Below are positions 43,258-52,628 of a stretch of 64,000 nt of DNA, piece after piece (the stretch's first letter is position 1; every line of letters begins with the position of its first letter). The notes below the pieces were generated by a model. It ran no database searches. It saw only the letters and a list, made by a program, of their open reading frames with translations, and had not been told where the DNA came from. The translations under genes and the position numbers were made by a program. The stretch comes from Exiguobacterium sp. s122 (GTDB lineage Bacteria; Bacillota; Bacilli; Exiguobacteriales; Exiguobacteriaceae), in NCBI RefSeq assembly GCF_018618475.1, contig NZ_JACSMD010000001.1, forward strand, positions 992,001 through 1,056,000. Direction: 5' to 3'.

Positions 43258-44650
43258 AGTCGTCGTCATCGGCGGAGGTCCCGGCGGCTATGTGGCTGCA
43301 ATTAAAGCAGCCCAAGCCGGGAAACGAGTCGCAATCGTAGAAGCATCTAAACTCGGGGGGACATGCCTACATAGAGGATGCATCCCGACAAAAGCGCTAC
43401 TAAAGGCAGCCCACGTCTATCAAACGGCCAAACATGGCGAGACATACGGCGTTGAGACAGGTCCGGTCACGTTCAACCTCGAACGGGCCCAGGTGTTCAA
43501 ACGCGATTTGGTCGCGGGACTCGAAAAGGGAATCGAGCACTTGATGAAGCAAGGGAAGATTGAAGTCTTTCACGGGAAGGCGTCGATTCTTGGACCGAGT
43601 ATCTTCTCCCCGCAACCGGGGACGGTCGCGATTGAAGACGAGACGGGTGAGTCCGAACTCATCTTACCGAATCAATTGATTATCGCGACAGGATCGATTC
43701 CACGAGAACTCCCTGGTTTACCGTTCGACCACGAACGCATTTTGAATTCGGATGACTTGCTCCAGTTCGAAGCGCTTCCGAGCTCAATCGCCATCGTCGG
43801 CGGCGGTGTCATCGGTGTCGAGTGGGCGTCGATGCTCATCGATTTAGACGTCGACGTGACGTTGATTGAAGTCGGCGATCGTTTGTTGCCGCTTGAAGAC
43901 AAGGCGGTGTCACGCGAAGTCGAACGTTTGTTGAAAAAGCGTGGTGTACGCGTCAAGAAGAATGTGACGGTCGACCCGGAACAGACAACAGTCAAAGAAG
44001 ACGGCGTCGACTTGAAGGTCGGGGATACGTCCCTTACTGTCGACTGTGTCCTCGTCTCCGTCGGTCGCGTCGCGAACATCGAGGACCTCGGATTACAAAA
44101 CACGTCCATCGTCGTGGAGAAGGGTGTCATTCAAGTCGATGCCCAATATCGCACGAAAGAACGTCACATTTTCGCGATTGGGGATTGTATCGGGAAATTG
44201 CAACTCGCCCACGTTGCTTCGGCAGAAGGCGTCAAGGCGGTCGAGACGATTCTCGGGCATGAACCGATGCCGCTCGATTACGATTTGATTCCACGTTGTG
44301 TATATGGCGTGCCGGAAGTCGCATCGGTCGGGTTAACAGAAGAAGCGGCGAAAGCGTCTGGGCGGAACGTCAAGACGGGTACGTATCGTTTCAATGGACT
44401 CGGGAAAGCGCGCATTGAAGGTCAAGCAGACGGGTTCGTCAAACTCGTATCCGACCAAGAGACGGATGATTTGCTCGGGGTCCATATCGTCGGACCGAAA
44501 GCGACCGAATTGATCACAGAAGGCGGTCTCGCCCTCGTCTTGAACGCGACGGCATGGGAGATGGGTCAACTCGTCCATCCGCACCCGGCACTGAGCGAGG
44601 CGTTCCAGGAAGCGGCACTCGCTGTTGACGGCTTACCGATTCATGCCTAA
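43241..44650 (+). CDS. lpdV: Dihydrolipoyl dehydrogenase (E3 of BKD complex)
   Basis: A 469-residue flavoenzyme regenerating the oxidised lipoyl group. FAD motif GGGPGGYVAAI, redox disulfide GGTCLHRGCIPTK (residues about 41-53), NAD site AIVGGGVIGVEWA and C-terminal HPHPALSEAFQEAAL with catalytic His and Glu. Overlaps buk and precedes bkdAA, which marks it as the BKD-specific E3. GAGGGGGATACAC precedes ATG 43241. Confidence 0.95.
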   Translation: MAREFEVVVIGGGPGGYVAAIKAAQAGKRVAIVEASKLGGTCLHRGCIPTKALLKAAHVYQTAKHGETYGVETGPVTFNLERAQVFKRDLVAGLEKGIEHLMKQGKIEVFHGKASILGPSIFSPQPGTVAIEDETGESELILPNQLIIATGSIPRELPGLPFDHERILNSDDLLQFEALPSSIAIVGGGVIGVEWASMLIDLDVDVTLIEVGDRLLPLEDKAVSREVERLLKKRGVRVKKNVTVDPEQTTVKEDGVDLKVGDTSLTVDCVLVSVGRVANIEDLGLQNTSIVVEKGVIQVDAQYRTKERHIFAIGDCIGKLQLAHVASAEGVKAVETILGHEPMPLDYDLIPRCVYGVPEVASVGLTEEAAKASGRNVKTGTYRFNGLGKARIEGQADGFVKLVSDQETDDLLGVHIVGPKATELITEGGLALVLNATAWEMGQLVHPHPALSEAFQEAALAVDGLPIHA

Positions 44651-44663
44651 GGAGGAAACGGAA

Positions 44664-45671
44664 ATGGAACAAATGACTGTAAATTCATATGAAGAGCTCG
44701 GTCTTTCGAAACAAGACTTGATTGCCATGTTTGAGACGATGGTCCGAGCTCGAAAGATTGATGAGCGGATGTGGAAATTGAACCGCGCTGGAAAAATCCC
44801 GTTTGTCGTCTCGTGTCAAGGACAAGAGGCGGCCCAAGTGGGTGCAGCGTTCGCTCTCGAAAAAGGAATCGACTATATTTTACCGTACTACCGGGATGTC
44901 GCGGTCGTGCTCCATTTTGGCCAAACGGCTCGTGACTTGATGTTGTCCGCGTTCGCCAAAGCGGAAGACCCGAACTCGGGCGGGCGTCAAATGCCAGGAC
45001 ATTTCGGTTCAAAACAACATCGAATCGTGACAGGGTCGTCACCGGTGACGACGCAAGTGCCGCATGCGGTCGGTGTCGCGCTTGCTGCGAAACTGAAAAA
45101 AGAAGAGCTCGTCACATTCGTCTCGTTCGGTGAAGGCTCATCGAACCAAGGAGATTTCCATGAAGGAGCGAACTTCGCCGGCGTCCATAAACTTCCGGTC
45201 ATCTTGTTCTGTGAGAACAACAAGTACGCCATTTCGGTCCCGTTATCGAAGCAGCTCGCTTGTGAGCGTGTCTCAGATCGGGCCAAAGGATATGGGATGC
45301 CAGGCGTGACGGTAGACGGGACAGACCCGATCGCCGTGTATGTCGCTGTGAAAGAAGCGCGGGAACGTGCCCTCCGTGGGGAAGGACCAACCCTCATCGA
45401 AGCGGAAGTCGAGCGTCTCGTCCCGCATTCGTCCGATGATGATGATAAAGCGTATCGTTCAGCAGAAGAGTTGGCCGAATTGAAACATCGAGACGGCAAC
45501 CAATTGTTCCGTGCCCGTTTAATTGAAGACGGGATCGCGACAGCTGAAGAGTTGGCATCCATCGAGTCAGCCGTCGATGCGGAAGTGAACGAAGCGACGA
45601 CGTACGCCGACAAAGCACCGTACGCGTCACCTGAATCGACATTGGATCACGTGTACGAGGGGGAAATGTGA
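44664..45671 (+). CDS. bkdAA: Branched-chain 2-oxo acid dehydrogenase E1 alpha subunit
   Basis: A 335-residue TPP enzyme subunit decarboxylating branched 2-oxo acids. The TPP/Mg motif GEGSSNQGDFHEGANFAG is near residues 165-182 and the phosphorylation-loop-like region HSSDDDDKAYR follows. AAGGAGGAAACGG fixes ATG 44664; the longer frame starting inside lpdV is unlikely. Its end overlaps the GTG/ATG of bkdAB by one to four bases. Confidence 0.94.
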   Translation: MEQMTVNSYEELGLSKQDLIAMFETMVRARKIDERMWKLNRAGKIPFVVSCQGQEAAQVGAAFALEKGIDYILPYYRDVAVVLHFGQTARDLMLSAFAKAEDPNSGGRQMPGHFGSKQHRIVTGSSPVTTQVPHAVGVALAAKLKKEELVTFVSFGEGSSNQGDFHEGANFAGVHKLPVILFCENNKYAISVPLSKQLACERVSDRAKGYGMPGVTVDGTDPIAVYVAVKEARERALRGEGPTLIEAEVERLVPHSSDDDDKAYRSAEELAELKHRDGNQLFRARLIEDGIATAEELASIESAVDAEVNEATTYADKAPYASPESTLDHVYEGEM

Positions 45672-46648
45672 TGAAAACGTTTATTGAAGCAATCAATGAA
45701 GCGATTCATGAAGAGATGGAACGAGATGAGAACGTCTTTGTCCTCGGTGAAGACGTCGGCGTCCGTGGGGGCGTGTTCCGCGCCACGCAAGGATTGATTG
45801 AAAAGTATGGGGAAGATCGTGTCATCGATGCTCCGCTCGCAGAAAGTGCGATTGCAGGCGTTGGAATCGGTGCGGCGATGTACGGAATGCGTCCGATTGC
45901 GGAAATGCAGTTCGCTGACTTCATCATGCCGGCCGTCAACCAAATCGTTTCGGAAGCAGCCAAGATTCGGTATCGTTCAAACAATGATTGGACGTGCCCG
46001 ATGGTCATCCGCGCGCCGTTCGGTGGTGGAATCCATGGTGCCCTTTACCATTCCCAATCCGTCGAAGGCATGTTCAATTCGACACCGGGACTGAAGGTCG
46101 TCATCCCGTCTGATCCCGTCGATGCGAAAGGACTGCTAAAATCTGCGATTCGCTCAAATGACCCCGTTCTTTTCTTTGAACATAAGCGTGCCTATCGTTT
46201 GCTCAAGTCTGAATTGCCGACGGACGACTACACGGTCGAAATCGGCAAAGCGGCCGTCAAACGCGAAGGGGACGATATTACGATCATCACCTACGGCCTT
46301 TGCGTCCACATGGCGCAAGAAGCGGCGAAGACACTCGAGTCAGAAGGGATCAGTACCCACATTCTTGACTTGCGTACCGTCTATCCGCTTGACCAAGACG
46401 GAATCGTCGAAGCGGTGAAGAAGACGGGCAAAGTCCTTCTTGTCACGGAAGACAATAAAGAAGGAAGCATCATCGGGGAAGTGGCGGCCATCATCGCCGA
46501 GAAGGCGCTATTTGAACTCGATGCACCGATTGAACGCTTGGCGGGTCCTGACGTCCCGTCGATGCCGTATGCCCCACCGATGGAGAAATTCTTCATCGTC
46601 TCGCCTGAAAAAATCGCGGAGCGGGCACGCCAGCTCGCTGCGTTTTAA
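45671..46648 (+). CDS. bkdAB: Branched-chain 2-oxo acid dehydrogenase E1 beta subunit
   Basis: A 325-residue partner of BkdAA. The N-terminal half starts MKTFIEAINEAIHEEM and carries GEDVGVRGGVFRATQGL and ESAIAGVGIGAAMYGMRP. The C-terminal transketolase domain includes LLVTEDNKEGS. Ribosome binding site GAGGGGG at 45658-45664 favours ATG 45671 over GTG 45668. Forms the E1 heterotetramer that passes the acyl group to BkdB. Confidence 0.94.
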   Translation: MKTFIEAINEAIHEEMERDENVFVLGEDVGVRGGVFRATQGLIEKYGEDRVIDAPLAESAIAGVGIGAAMYGMRPIAEMQFADFIMPAVNQIVSEAAKIRYRSNNDWTCPMVIRAPFGGGIHGALYHSQSVEGMFNSTPGLKVVIPSDPVDAKGLLKSAIRSNDPVLFFEHKRAYRLLKSELPTDDYTVEIGKAAVKREGDDITIITYGLCVHMAQEAAKTLESEGISTHILDLRTVYPLDQDGIVEAVKKTGKVLLVTEDNKEGSIIGEVAAIIAEKALFELDAPIERLAGPDVPSMPYAPPMEKFFIVSPEKIAERARQLAAF

Positions 46649-46659
46649 GGAGGGCCATG

Positions 46660-47970
46660 ATGGAACAGACAATTAAAATGCCTCAGCTCGGTGAAAGCGT
46701 AACTGAAGGAACAATCACGACGTTTCTCGTCAAACCAGGTGACCGAGTTGATGAATATGAACCACTCGCTGAAGTTATGACGGATAAAGTGACGGCCGAA
46801 ATCCCAGCGACAAGCGCGGGTGTCGTCAAAGAAATCTTGATTGGGGAAGGCGACACGGTCGCCGTCGGCACACCGGTCCTCGTCATGGAAGTCGAAGGAG
46901 CCGGAGCGGAGAAAGCGGTCGACGCAGCACCTTCAAACGAGCCGGTAGCGGAAGAGCGTCCGGTAGAAGCCGCGGCGGCCACAGCTTCGGCGCCGAGAAA
47001 ACAGAGCGGCAACGGACGATTTTCACCGGCCGTCATTCGCTTAGCAAACGAGAACGACATCGACTTGAATCAACTTGACGGTTCGGGCCTTGGGGGACGA
47101 ATCACACGGAAAGACGTGCTCCGTTACTTATCAGAAGGACGTCCCGTCAAGTCGGAGGCGACCCAAGCCCCACTTCAAGAGACGATGATTCAAGAAAAAC
47201 TTGATGTGCCGAAAGAAGCGGAAACCGTCAACGTGGCGCCGCCGGCTTCTCCTTCACAAGAAGCATCTGACCGCATCGAACGTATCCCGACAGCGGGTGT
47301 GCGTCAAGCAATTGCGACAAACATGGTCCGCTCGAAACACGAGGCACCGCATGCATGGCTCATGATTGAAGTCGATGTGACGAATCTCGTGGAGACACGA
47401 GCCAAGTTGAAGGATGACTTCTTGAAACAAGAAGGCGTCAAACTGACGTTCATGCCGTTCTTTATGAAAGCGGCGGTCGAAGCGTTGAAGAAATATCCGA
47501 TGATGAACTCAGAATGGGCGGGTGACCACATCAAAGTGCATCAAGACATTCACTTGTCTGTCGCTGTGGCGGCGAATGACGCGCTTTACGTCCCGGTGAT
47601 CAAACATGCGGATGAGAAAAACATTAAAGGACTCGCGGTCGCGCTTCAAGACGTCGCGTCTCGTGCACGCGCGAACCGGTTGAGCGCGAACGAGATGCGT
47701 GGCGGAACGTTCACGATCAACAATACGGGTGCGTTCGGTTCAATCCAATCAGCGCCGATTTTGAACTACCCGCAAGCCGCGATTCTCTCGGTCGAGTCGA
47801 TCGTGAAACGTCCGGTGTGGGTGAACGGCATGTTCGCAGCCCGGGATATCGTCAACTTATGTATGTCGGTTGACCATCGTGTGCTCGACGGACTCGTCGC
47901 CGGTCAATTCTTGCAAGCGATGAAACAATCGCTCGAATCGATTGACCCGAATACGTATACCGTCTATTAA
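46660..47970 (+). CDS. bkdB: Branched-chain 2-oxo acid dehydrogenase E2 component
   Basis: A 436-residue dihydrolipoyl acyltransferase core. One lipoyl domain has Lys43 in MTDKVTAE. An Ala/Glu-rich linker leads to the E1/E3-binding domain (FSPAVIRLANENDIDLNQL, about residues 123-160). A second linker leads to the catalytic domain with the DHRVLDG active-site motif near the C-terminus. AAGGAGGG favours ATG 46660 over ATG 46657. Last gene of the sigma-54 operon. Confidence 0.94.
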   Translation: MEQTIKMPQLGESVTEGTITTFLVKPGDRVDEYEPLAEVMTDKVTAEIPATSAGVVKEILIGEGDTVAVGTPVLVMEVEGAGAEKAVDAAPSNEPVAEERPVEAAAATASAPRKQSGNGRFSPAVIRLANENDIDLNQLDGSGLGGRITRKDVLRYLSEGRPVKSEATQAPLQETMIQEKLDVPKEAETVNVAPPASPSQEASDRIERIPTAGVRQAIATNMVRSKHEAPHAWLMIEVDVTNLVETRAKLKDDFLKQEGVKLTFMPFFMKAAVEALKKYPMMNSEWAGDHIKVHQDIHLSVAVAANDALYVPVIKHADEKNIKGLAVALQDVASRARANRLSANEMRGGTFTINNTGAFGSIQSAPILNYPQAAILSVESIVKRPVWVNGMFAARDIVNLCMSVDHRVLDGLVAGQFLQAMKQSLESIDPNTYTVY

Positions 47971-47972
47971 TG

Positions 47973-48023
47973 AAAAAGAGATGGTCCTTTGTCATCGTGA
48001 CATCGGACACATCTCTTTTTTTT
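47973..48023. terminator. Terminator of the bkd operon, bidirectional with spo0M
   Basis: AAAAAGAGATG / CATCTCTTTTT outer stem with inner pairs GTCC-GTCA / TGAC-GGAC, then T residues. The left A-run also serves the converging spo0M transcript. Confidence 0.9.
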
Positions 48024-48024
48024 C

Positions 48025-48798
48025 TTAAAGCGAACGTTCAATCAACCGTTCGACATCTTGTTGAATCCGTTCGGTCGTCACATCGGCGACGTCATAACTG
48101 AGTCGATGGGTCGATTCATCCGTGCCGGTCAAATCGGCGAACAGACTCCCAAGGTTGTGTACACTCTTGTCGACTTGAATCAACAGATCGAGCGACGTCT
48201 CGTCTTGCAAGAGGACGACCTCGAGTTCGTCGAGTTTACGCCCGTAACGGGTACCGTTCGGTGAATACTCGAGTTCCTGCGCGATCGGCAGTCGGCCTGA
48301 GCGGTGACGGGCCGGTAACATCTCGGTATCCGCTTTTTTTAGACGGAAGCCGATGGCATCGATGGCGTCGAGGACGACTTATTGCGCCTCGTTCGGCTTC
48401 ACGACGATGGCATCCTCGTCTTTCGGGTCGACGGCTTGCGCGATATCTAGTCCCGTCTCAATCCACGATTTCGATTGGCTGACCGATAACGGGGTGTTGT
48501 ACGGGACGTTAATTGTGAACGGAATATCTTTCACTTCATCCGGACCGATTAGGAAAGGAGCCTCGTTCAGTGAAATTTTCTCAATCGTGAACGTCGAATA
48601 GGTCGTCTTGTCATTCACTTCGTGTTTATACAAGGTGTTGAAGAAGATGTAAATGCGGTCAACCGACTGTTCCACATTTCCGCCCTTCACATGGACGACC
48701 CCTTCGAGTCGTCCACCCGGCTCGCAATGACTATCGGCGAGACGCGTATCCACGGTCGCGGCGCCGACCCCGATCGATGATAATAGTTTTTTGAACAT
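48025..48798 (-). pseudogene. spo0M: Sporulation-control protein Spo0M, interrupted by an in-frame stop
   Basis: Two same-frame pieces make one Spo0M-like protein of 257 codons, the normal family length. The N-terminal 139 residues (MFKKLLSSIGVGAATVDTRL to VVKPNEAQ) form the first arrestin-like beta domain with WIETGLDIAQAVDPKDED. A TAA at 48379-48381 interrupts; reading continues VVLDAIDAIGFRLKKAD into the second domain (LPIAQELEYSP, RKLDELEVVLLQDE). No frameshift occurs; a single base change in one codon could explain it. Either a recent pseudogene, a truncated active protein, or a sequencing error. Ribosome binding site GGAGGAAACACC is intact. Confidence 0.85.
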
Positions 48799-48886
48799 GG
48801 TGTTTCCTCCTTTGACGTTTGCACGGCTTCGTGTAATAGTATGTACGGATGAACGATTTGAAAAGTTCCGAAACTAATCAAAAAGG

Positions 48887-50080
48887 ATGATGGAAGTGGA
48901 CTATACACAATTACTTGACCGCCTGAACGACGTCGTCACAAACGAAGAGCTCGTCACGGCGACAATCAGTCAACCGCGCTTGAAGTCGAGTGACTTGCGC
49001 CGCGTCAAGCTAAAGCCAGTCTTATTAAAAGAGACGTACCATATACAGTTTGAGTACCAATATGAGCGCGTGATGAAACATAAAAATCTACAAATAGATG
49101 AAGCGGCCCGTGAAATCGAGACACTCCTCGAGACGTTCCGCCAAGGACAGTTCCAGTTAAAATCGTCAGACCTTCAATTTCAATTGTCGAAGAAATTCAA
49201 AGTGATGTATAAAGAGCAGCAAACGACGGCGAAACAAGTCCAGCTGACCCACAATCGGGAGAAGCAATACGTGCTCCCACTCGATGAGCCGGTCCCGTTT
49301 TTAATTCGGCTCGGCGTCCAGTCGGAAGATGGGAAAGTGAAACGGCAAAAATATGATAAATTCAAGCAGATTAACCGGTTCCTTGAGTTCATTGAAGACT
49401 CGATTAAACATTTGCCGACGGACCGGACGATTCGAATTTTAGACTTCGGGTCTGGGAAGTCTTACTTGACGTTCGCCCTGTATCATTTTCTCCATGAGAT
49501 GAAAGGTTACGACGTGCATATTACGGGACTCGACTTAAAAAAGGAAGTCATCGAAGAATGTGCCGGGATCGCCCGCGACCTCGGTTATGAACGACTGGAG
49601 TTTCTTGTCGGCGATATAAACGAGTACGAAGGTGAATCGGCTGTCGACATGGTCGTCACGTTGCACGCTTGCGACGTAGCGACAGATATGGCGCTCGCCC
49701 GCGCCGTCCGTTGGGGAGCGAAAGTCATCTTGAGCGTGCCGTGTTGTCAAAAAGAATTGAATCGTCAACTAGACGCCACGCCGCTGGACGTAATGCTAAA
49801 GCATGGCCTCATGAAAGAACGCTTCGCCTCGCTCGCAACCGATTCGATTCGGGCAGAGCTACTCGGGTTCGTTGGTTACGAGGCCCAGTTGCTCGAATTC
49901 ATCGATATGGAGCATACAGCAAAGAATGTTTTAATTCGGGCGTTCCTGACGAACCGGAAAGCATCGAATGAAGAGCGGGCCCGTTACACGGCGTTCAAAG
50001 CATTGCTTGGGGCCGACCCGTTCCTTGAACGTGAATTGAGCGATAGACTTGTTTTCACAGTCGGAGAAGACGTAAAATAA
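48887..50080 (+). CDS. Class I SAM-dependent methyltransferase (METTL25/RRNAD1-like)
   Basis: A protein of about 397 residues. The N-terminal 160 residues have no motif I recognise. The C-terminal half is a Rossmann methyltransferase with [20 protein letters not shown] as SAM site (about 185-204), [12 protein letters not shown] and the late VPCCQKEL motif seen in the METTL25/Methyltransf_32-type group. The substrate is unknown. Tandem ATGs at 48887 and 48890 and a GTG at 48896 are possible starts; AAGGA at 48882-48886 fits the GTG or second ATG better. Confidence 0.82.
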   Translation: MMEVDYTQLLDRLNDVVTNEELVTATISQPRLKSSDLRRVKLKPVLLKETYHIQFEYQYERVMKHKNLQIDEAAREIETLLETFRQGQFQLKSSDLQFQLSKKFKVMYKEQQTTAKQVQLTHNREKQYVLPLDEPVPFLIRLGVQSEDGKVKRQKYDKFKQINRFLEFIEDSIKHLPTDRTIRILDFGSGKSYLTFALYHFLHEMKGYDVHITGLDLKKEVIEECAGIARDLGYERLEFLVGDINEYEGESAVDMVVTLHACDVATDMALARAVRWGAKVILSVPCCQKELNRQLDATPLDVMLKHGLMKERFASLATDSIRAELLGFVGYEAQLLEFIDMEHTAKNVLIRAFLTNRKASNEERARYTAFKALLGADPFLERELSDRLVFTVGEDVK

Positions 50081-50114
50081 GAAAGAACAGACGCAAGTTG
50101 AAAGGGGAAACGAC

Positions 50115-50543
50115 ATGGATTTTCAATTATATTTTCAAGATGTAGTCGAACAGGCACGAAATGAGGTTCGAACTGCAGGTTATACGGAATTGACGACACC
50201 GGAAGAAGTCGACGCCGCCCTCAAAAAAGAAGGCAAAACGCTCGTCCTCGTGAACTCGGTATGTGGATGTGCCGGGGGGATTGCCCGTCCGGCGGCAGCG
50301 TACGTGAACAAGATGGAGGGGACGAAGCCCGATCACTTCGTGACGGTATTCGCCGGGCAAGATCGTGAAGCCACCGATCGTGCGCGTGAGTATTTCGAAG
50401 GGTACGCCCCATCATCACCGTCCATCGCCTTGCTTGAAGACGGCAACATCGTGACGATGGTCGAACGGAGCACCATCGAATCTTCGACAGCCGAGGAACT
50501 TGTCGATCAACTTCAAACGTTGTTTGACATCTATTACGCGTAA
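50115..50543 (+). CDS. brxB: Bacilliredoxin BrxB family protein
   Basis: A 142-residue thioredoxin-fold protein with the unusual CGC active site in [15 protein letters not shown] (Cys near residues 52 and 54). Bacilliredoxins remove bacillithiol from S-bacillithiolated proteins after oxidative stress. B. subtilis YqiW (BrxB) lies in the same bkd-to-art neighbourhood. The acidic, Ser-rich C-terminus is typical. Ribosome binding site GAAAGGGGAAACG. A hairpin terminator follows. Confidence 0.92.
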   Translation: MDFQLYFQDVVEQARNEVRTAGYTELTTPEEVDAALKKEGKTLVLVNSVCGCAGGIARPAAAYVNKMEGTKPDHFVTVFAGQDREATDRAREYFEGYAPSSPSIALLEDGNIVTMVERSTIESSTAEELVDQLQTLFDIYYA

Positions 50544-50549
50544 GCTATG

Positions 50550-50580
50550 AAGCGCAGAGGCACCGCCTTTGCGCTTTTCG
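50550..50580 (+). terminator. Terminator after brxB
   Basis: Stem AAGCGCAGAGGC / GCCTTTGCGCTT with a three-base loop (one G-T pair), then TT. Confidence 0.8.
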
Positions 50581-50598
50581 CTAAGAAAGGATCGAATT

Positions 50599-50940
50599 AT
50601 GGAACCAGTCGTCAAAATCATGAGCGAGGCCGAATATACGATCGCGTTATCTCGCGGTGAGATCAATGAACCGACGCTCCAGACAGAAGGGTATGTCCGG
50701 TGTTGCACCCCGCAACAGATTGGTCAATTTGTGCGCCGCTATTATCCAAACGAGCGGGTCGTGCTCGTGTCGTTTCACGTCGGGCGATTGGGCAACTTGT
50801 TGCATTATGAGATCGACGAGGACGGGGAACGCTACCCGCACGTATATAGCGCAATTCCCATCACAACTGTCAAACGGGTTCAAGAATACGGTTCACGCGA
50901 TAACGGAACGGTCACTTATTTTGCTTACGAGCGAATGTGA
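50599..50940 (+). CDS. DUF952-like protein
   Basis: A 113-residue protein without membrane segments or signal peptide. The TEGYVRCCTPQQIGQFVRRYY start region, FHVGRLGNLLHYEIDEDGERYPHVYSAIP core and IPITTVKRVQ end resemble the DUF952 fold, which is related to ADP-ribosyl transferase-like domains; catalysis is not shown. ATG 50599 follows AAAGGATCG. The terminator stem of the gene begins inside its last codons. Function unknown. Confidence 0.75.
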   Translation: MEPVVKIMSEAEYTIALSRGEINEPTLQTEGYVRCCTPQQIGQFVRRYYPNERVVLVSFHVGRLGNLLHYEIDEDGERYPHVYSAIPITTVKRVQEYGSRDNGTVTYFAYERM

Positions 50941-50954
50941 CCGGTTTTTTTTTA
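50908..50954 (+). terminator. Terminator overlapping the end of the DUF952 gene
   Basis: Stem CGGTCAC / GTGACCG with a 21-base loop, followed by nine T residues. The left arm and loop are inside the coding sequence. Confidence 0.65.
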
Positions 50955-50962
50955 GGTTTATG

Positions 50963-50988
50963 CATGAATATACTTTACAAGTTATAAT
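50963..50988 (+). promoter_or_regulatory. ARG box candidate and -10 element upstream of artP
   Basis: CATGAATATACTTTACAAGT (50963-50982) agrees with the B. subtilis AhrC consensus CATGAATAAAAATKCAAGT apart from one extra base and the AT core. It abuts TATAAT (50983-50988). ArgR is encoded at 34.5 kb. The leader of about 130 bases to artP is AT-rich without evident structure. Confidence 0.6.
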
Positions 50989-51121
50989 TATGTGTATATA
51001 GTGGTTGAAGGACAAGTCAGACATATGAAGAGTCGAAGAATGATTGAGTCATGTTCACATATATGTCATAATTTTGTTAATGTTCTGATATTTTATTCTC
51101 TTGGAGAAAGGAACGATTCGG

Positions 51122-51913
51122 ATGAAAAAAGGTTTTCTAGCATTATGTATTGCAAGTCTAGCAGCATTTTCGGTCGCTTGTGGCGCCGACGTCAATGAAG
51201 GAGGCTCTTCGTCATCAAACAACGATGACGATAAAGTCATCGTCATGGGCACAAGTGCCGATTACTTCCCATATGAGTTCGTTGATACGGCGAACGGGGA
51301 TGAGATTGTTGGATTTGATATCGATATTGCCAAACAAGTCGCTGAAAACATGGGTTATGAGTTAAAGATTGAAGATATGGACTTCGGTAGCCTCCTCGGA
51401 GCGCTCAACGCGGGGCGTGTCGACTTCGTCATGGCGGGTATGACACCGACCGAAGAGCGTAAAGAAAATGCGGATTTTTCTGACATCTATTTCACGGCAA
51501 AAAACTTAATCCTCTCAAAAGGGGATGCCATCCAGTCGCTTGAAGACTTAAACGGCAAACAAGTCGGTGTTCAGCTCGGCTCAATCCAAGAAGGGATTGC
51601 CAAGGACAACATCGAAGGGGCAGAGATTGTCGCCTTGAACAAAATCCCGGAAATCATTCAAGAAATCAAGACGGGCCGAATCGATGCGATGGTCATCGAG
51701 GACACGGTCGCGAAGAAATATCTCGACCAAGACAGCGAACTGTCGACATTTGAAATCGTTGACGAAGAGGAGGCCGGTTCGGCGGCAGCGTTCCGAAAAG
51801 GCGACGAGCTTCGTGATCAGTTCAATGAAGAGTTGAATAAGTTGATTGAAAGCGGAGAAATCGAGAAGTTGGCTCAAAAATGGTTCGAAGAGGAAGCCGC
51901 GCCAGCGGAATAA
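51122..51913 (+). CDS. artP: Arginine ABC transporter substrate-binding lipoprotein
   Basis: A 263-residue amino acid binding protein. The signal peptide MKKGFLALCIASLAAFSVAC ends in a lipobox with lipidated Cys, followed by a Ser/Asn/Asp linker. The solute-binding fold shows YFPYEFVD, GFDIDIAKQVAENMG and ERKENADFSDIYFTA, typical of cluster 3 family binding proteins. ATG 51122 follows TTGGAGAAAGGAACG. B. subtilis artP (yqiX) lies at the equivalent place. A hairpin between artP and artQ may make the binding protein more abundant. Confidence 0.9.
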   Translation: MKKGFLALCIASLAAFSVACGADVNEGGSSSSNNDDDKVIVMGTSADYFPYEFVDTANGDEIVGFDIDIAKQVAENMGYELKIEDMDFGSLLGALNAGRVDFVMAGMTPTEERKENADFSDIYFTAKNLILSKGDAIQSLEDLNGKQVGVQLGSIQEGIAKDNIEGAEIVALNKIPEIIQEIKTGRIDAMVIEDTVAKKYLDQDSELSTFEIVDEEEAGSAAAFRKGDELRDQFNEELNKLIESGEIEKLAQKWFEEEAAPAE

Positions 51914-51923
51914 TTCATGTACG

Positions 51924-51954
51924 AGGCTGACTGAAGTATCGGTCAGCCTTTTTT
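51924..51954 (+). terminator. Intercistronic hairpin between artP and artQ
   Basis: AGGCTGAC / GTCAGCCT stem with a 10-base loop and six T residues. As it lies inside the operon it probably attenuates artQR relative to artP. Confidence 0.75.
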
Positions 51955-51968
51955 AGGAGGAACTCACA

Positions 51969-52628
51969 ATGGATTTTAGTCGGATTTATGATTCAATCCC
52001 TTATATTTTAGAAGGTATTCCGGTCATGTTCCAAGTCGTGCTCGTCTCGGCATTGTTCGGGATCACGCTCGGAATCGTCGTAGCCACATTCAAAATCGTC
52101 CCAAATCGATTCGTTAACTTCATCGGTCACGCGTATACGGCTGTGTTTCGGGGGACACCGCTCATCTTACAACTCGCCATCATCCACTTCGGCTTGCCGC
52201 AGTTGACCGGCTATATCACGACGCCTTATCAATCAGCCGTCATCGCCTTCTCGCTCAACTCAGCGGCATATATCTCGGAGATTATCCGGGCCGGGATTCA
52301 AGCTGTCGATAAAGGACAGTGGGAGGCGTCCGACGCACTCGGCGTCCCGTATGTGAAACAGTTGCGTTCCATCATCTTACCGCAAGCGTTTAAAAATATC
52401 TTACCAGCGCTCGTCAACGAGATGATCACGTTGACAAAAGAATCGGCACTCGTCTCAACGGTCGGTGTTCTCGACATTATGCGCCGGGCACAAATCGTCG
52501 GTGGGCAAAAGGCAATCTACTTCGAACCGCTTCTATTCGCGGGTGTGATATACTTTACGATAGTGATGGTGTTGACGTATCTTGGTCAACGTCTTGAAAA
52601 ACGGCTAAGAAAGAGTGATGGCAGATGA
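51969..52628 (+). CDS. artQ: Arginine ABC transporter permease
   Basis: A 219-residue polar amino acid permease with about five membrane helices. [19 protein letters not shown] and the EAA-loop [33 protein letters not shown] (which contacts the ATPase) are typical of the HisMQ family. A single permease gene implies a homodimeric pore. TTAGGAGGAACTC ribosome binding site; overlaps artR by four bases. Confidence 0.93.
   Translation: MDFSRIYDSIPYILEGIPVMFQVVLVSALFGITLGIVVATFKIVPNRFVNFIGHAYTAVFRGTPLILQLAIIHFGLPQLTGYITTPYQSAVIAFSLNSAAYISEIIRAGIQAVDKGQWEASDALGVPYVKQLRSIILPQAFKNILPALVNEMITLTKESALVSTVGVLDIMRRAQIVGGQKAIYFEPLLFAGVIYFTIVMVLTYLGQRLEKRLRKSDGR

Noticed and set aside
44987-45613. A 208-codon minus-strand frame inside bkdAA
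   Set aside because: Antisense shadow rich in Ser, Ala and Arg; bkdAA is strongly conserved on the other strand.
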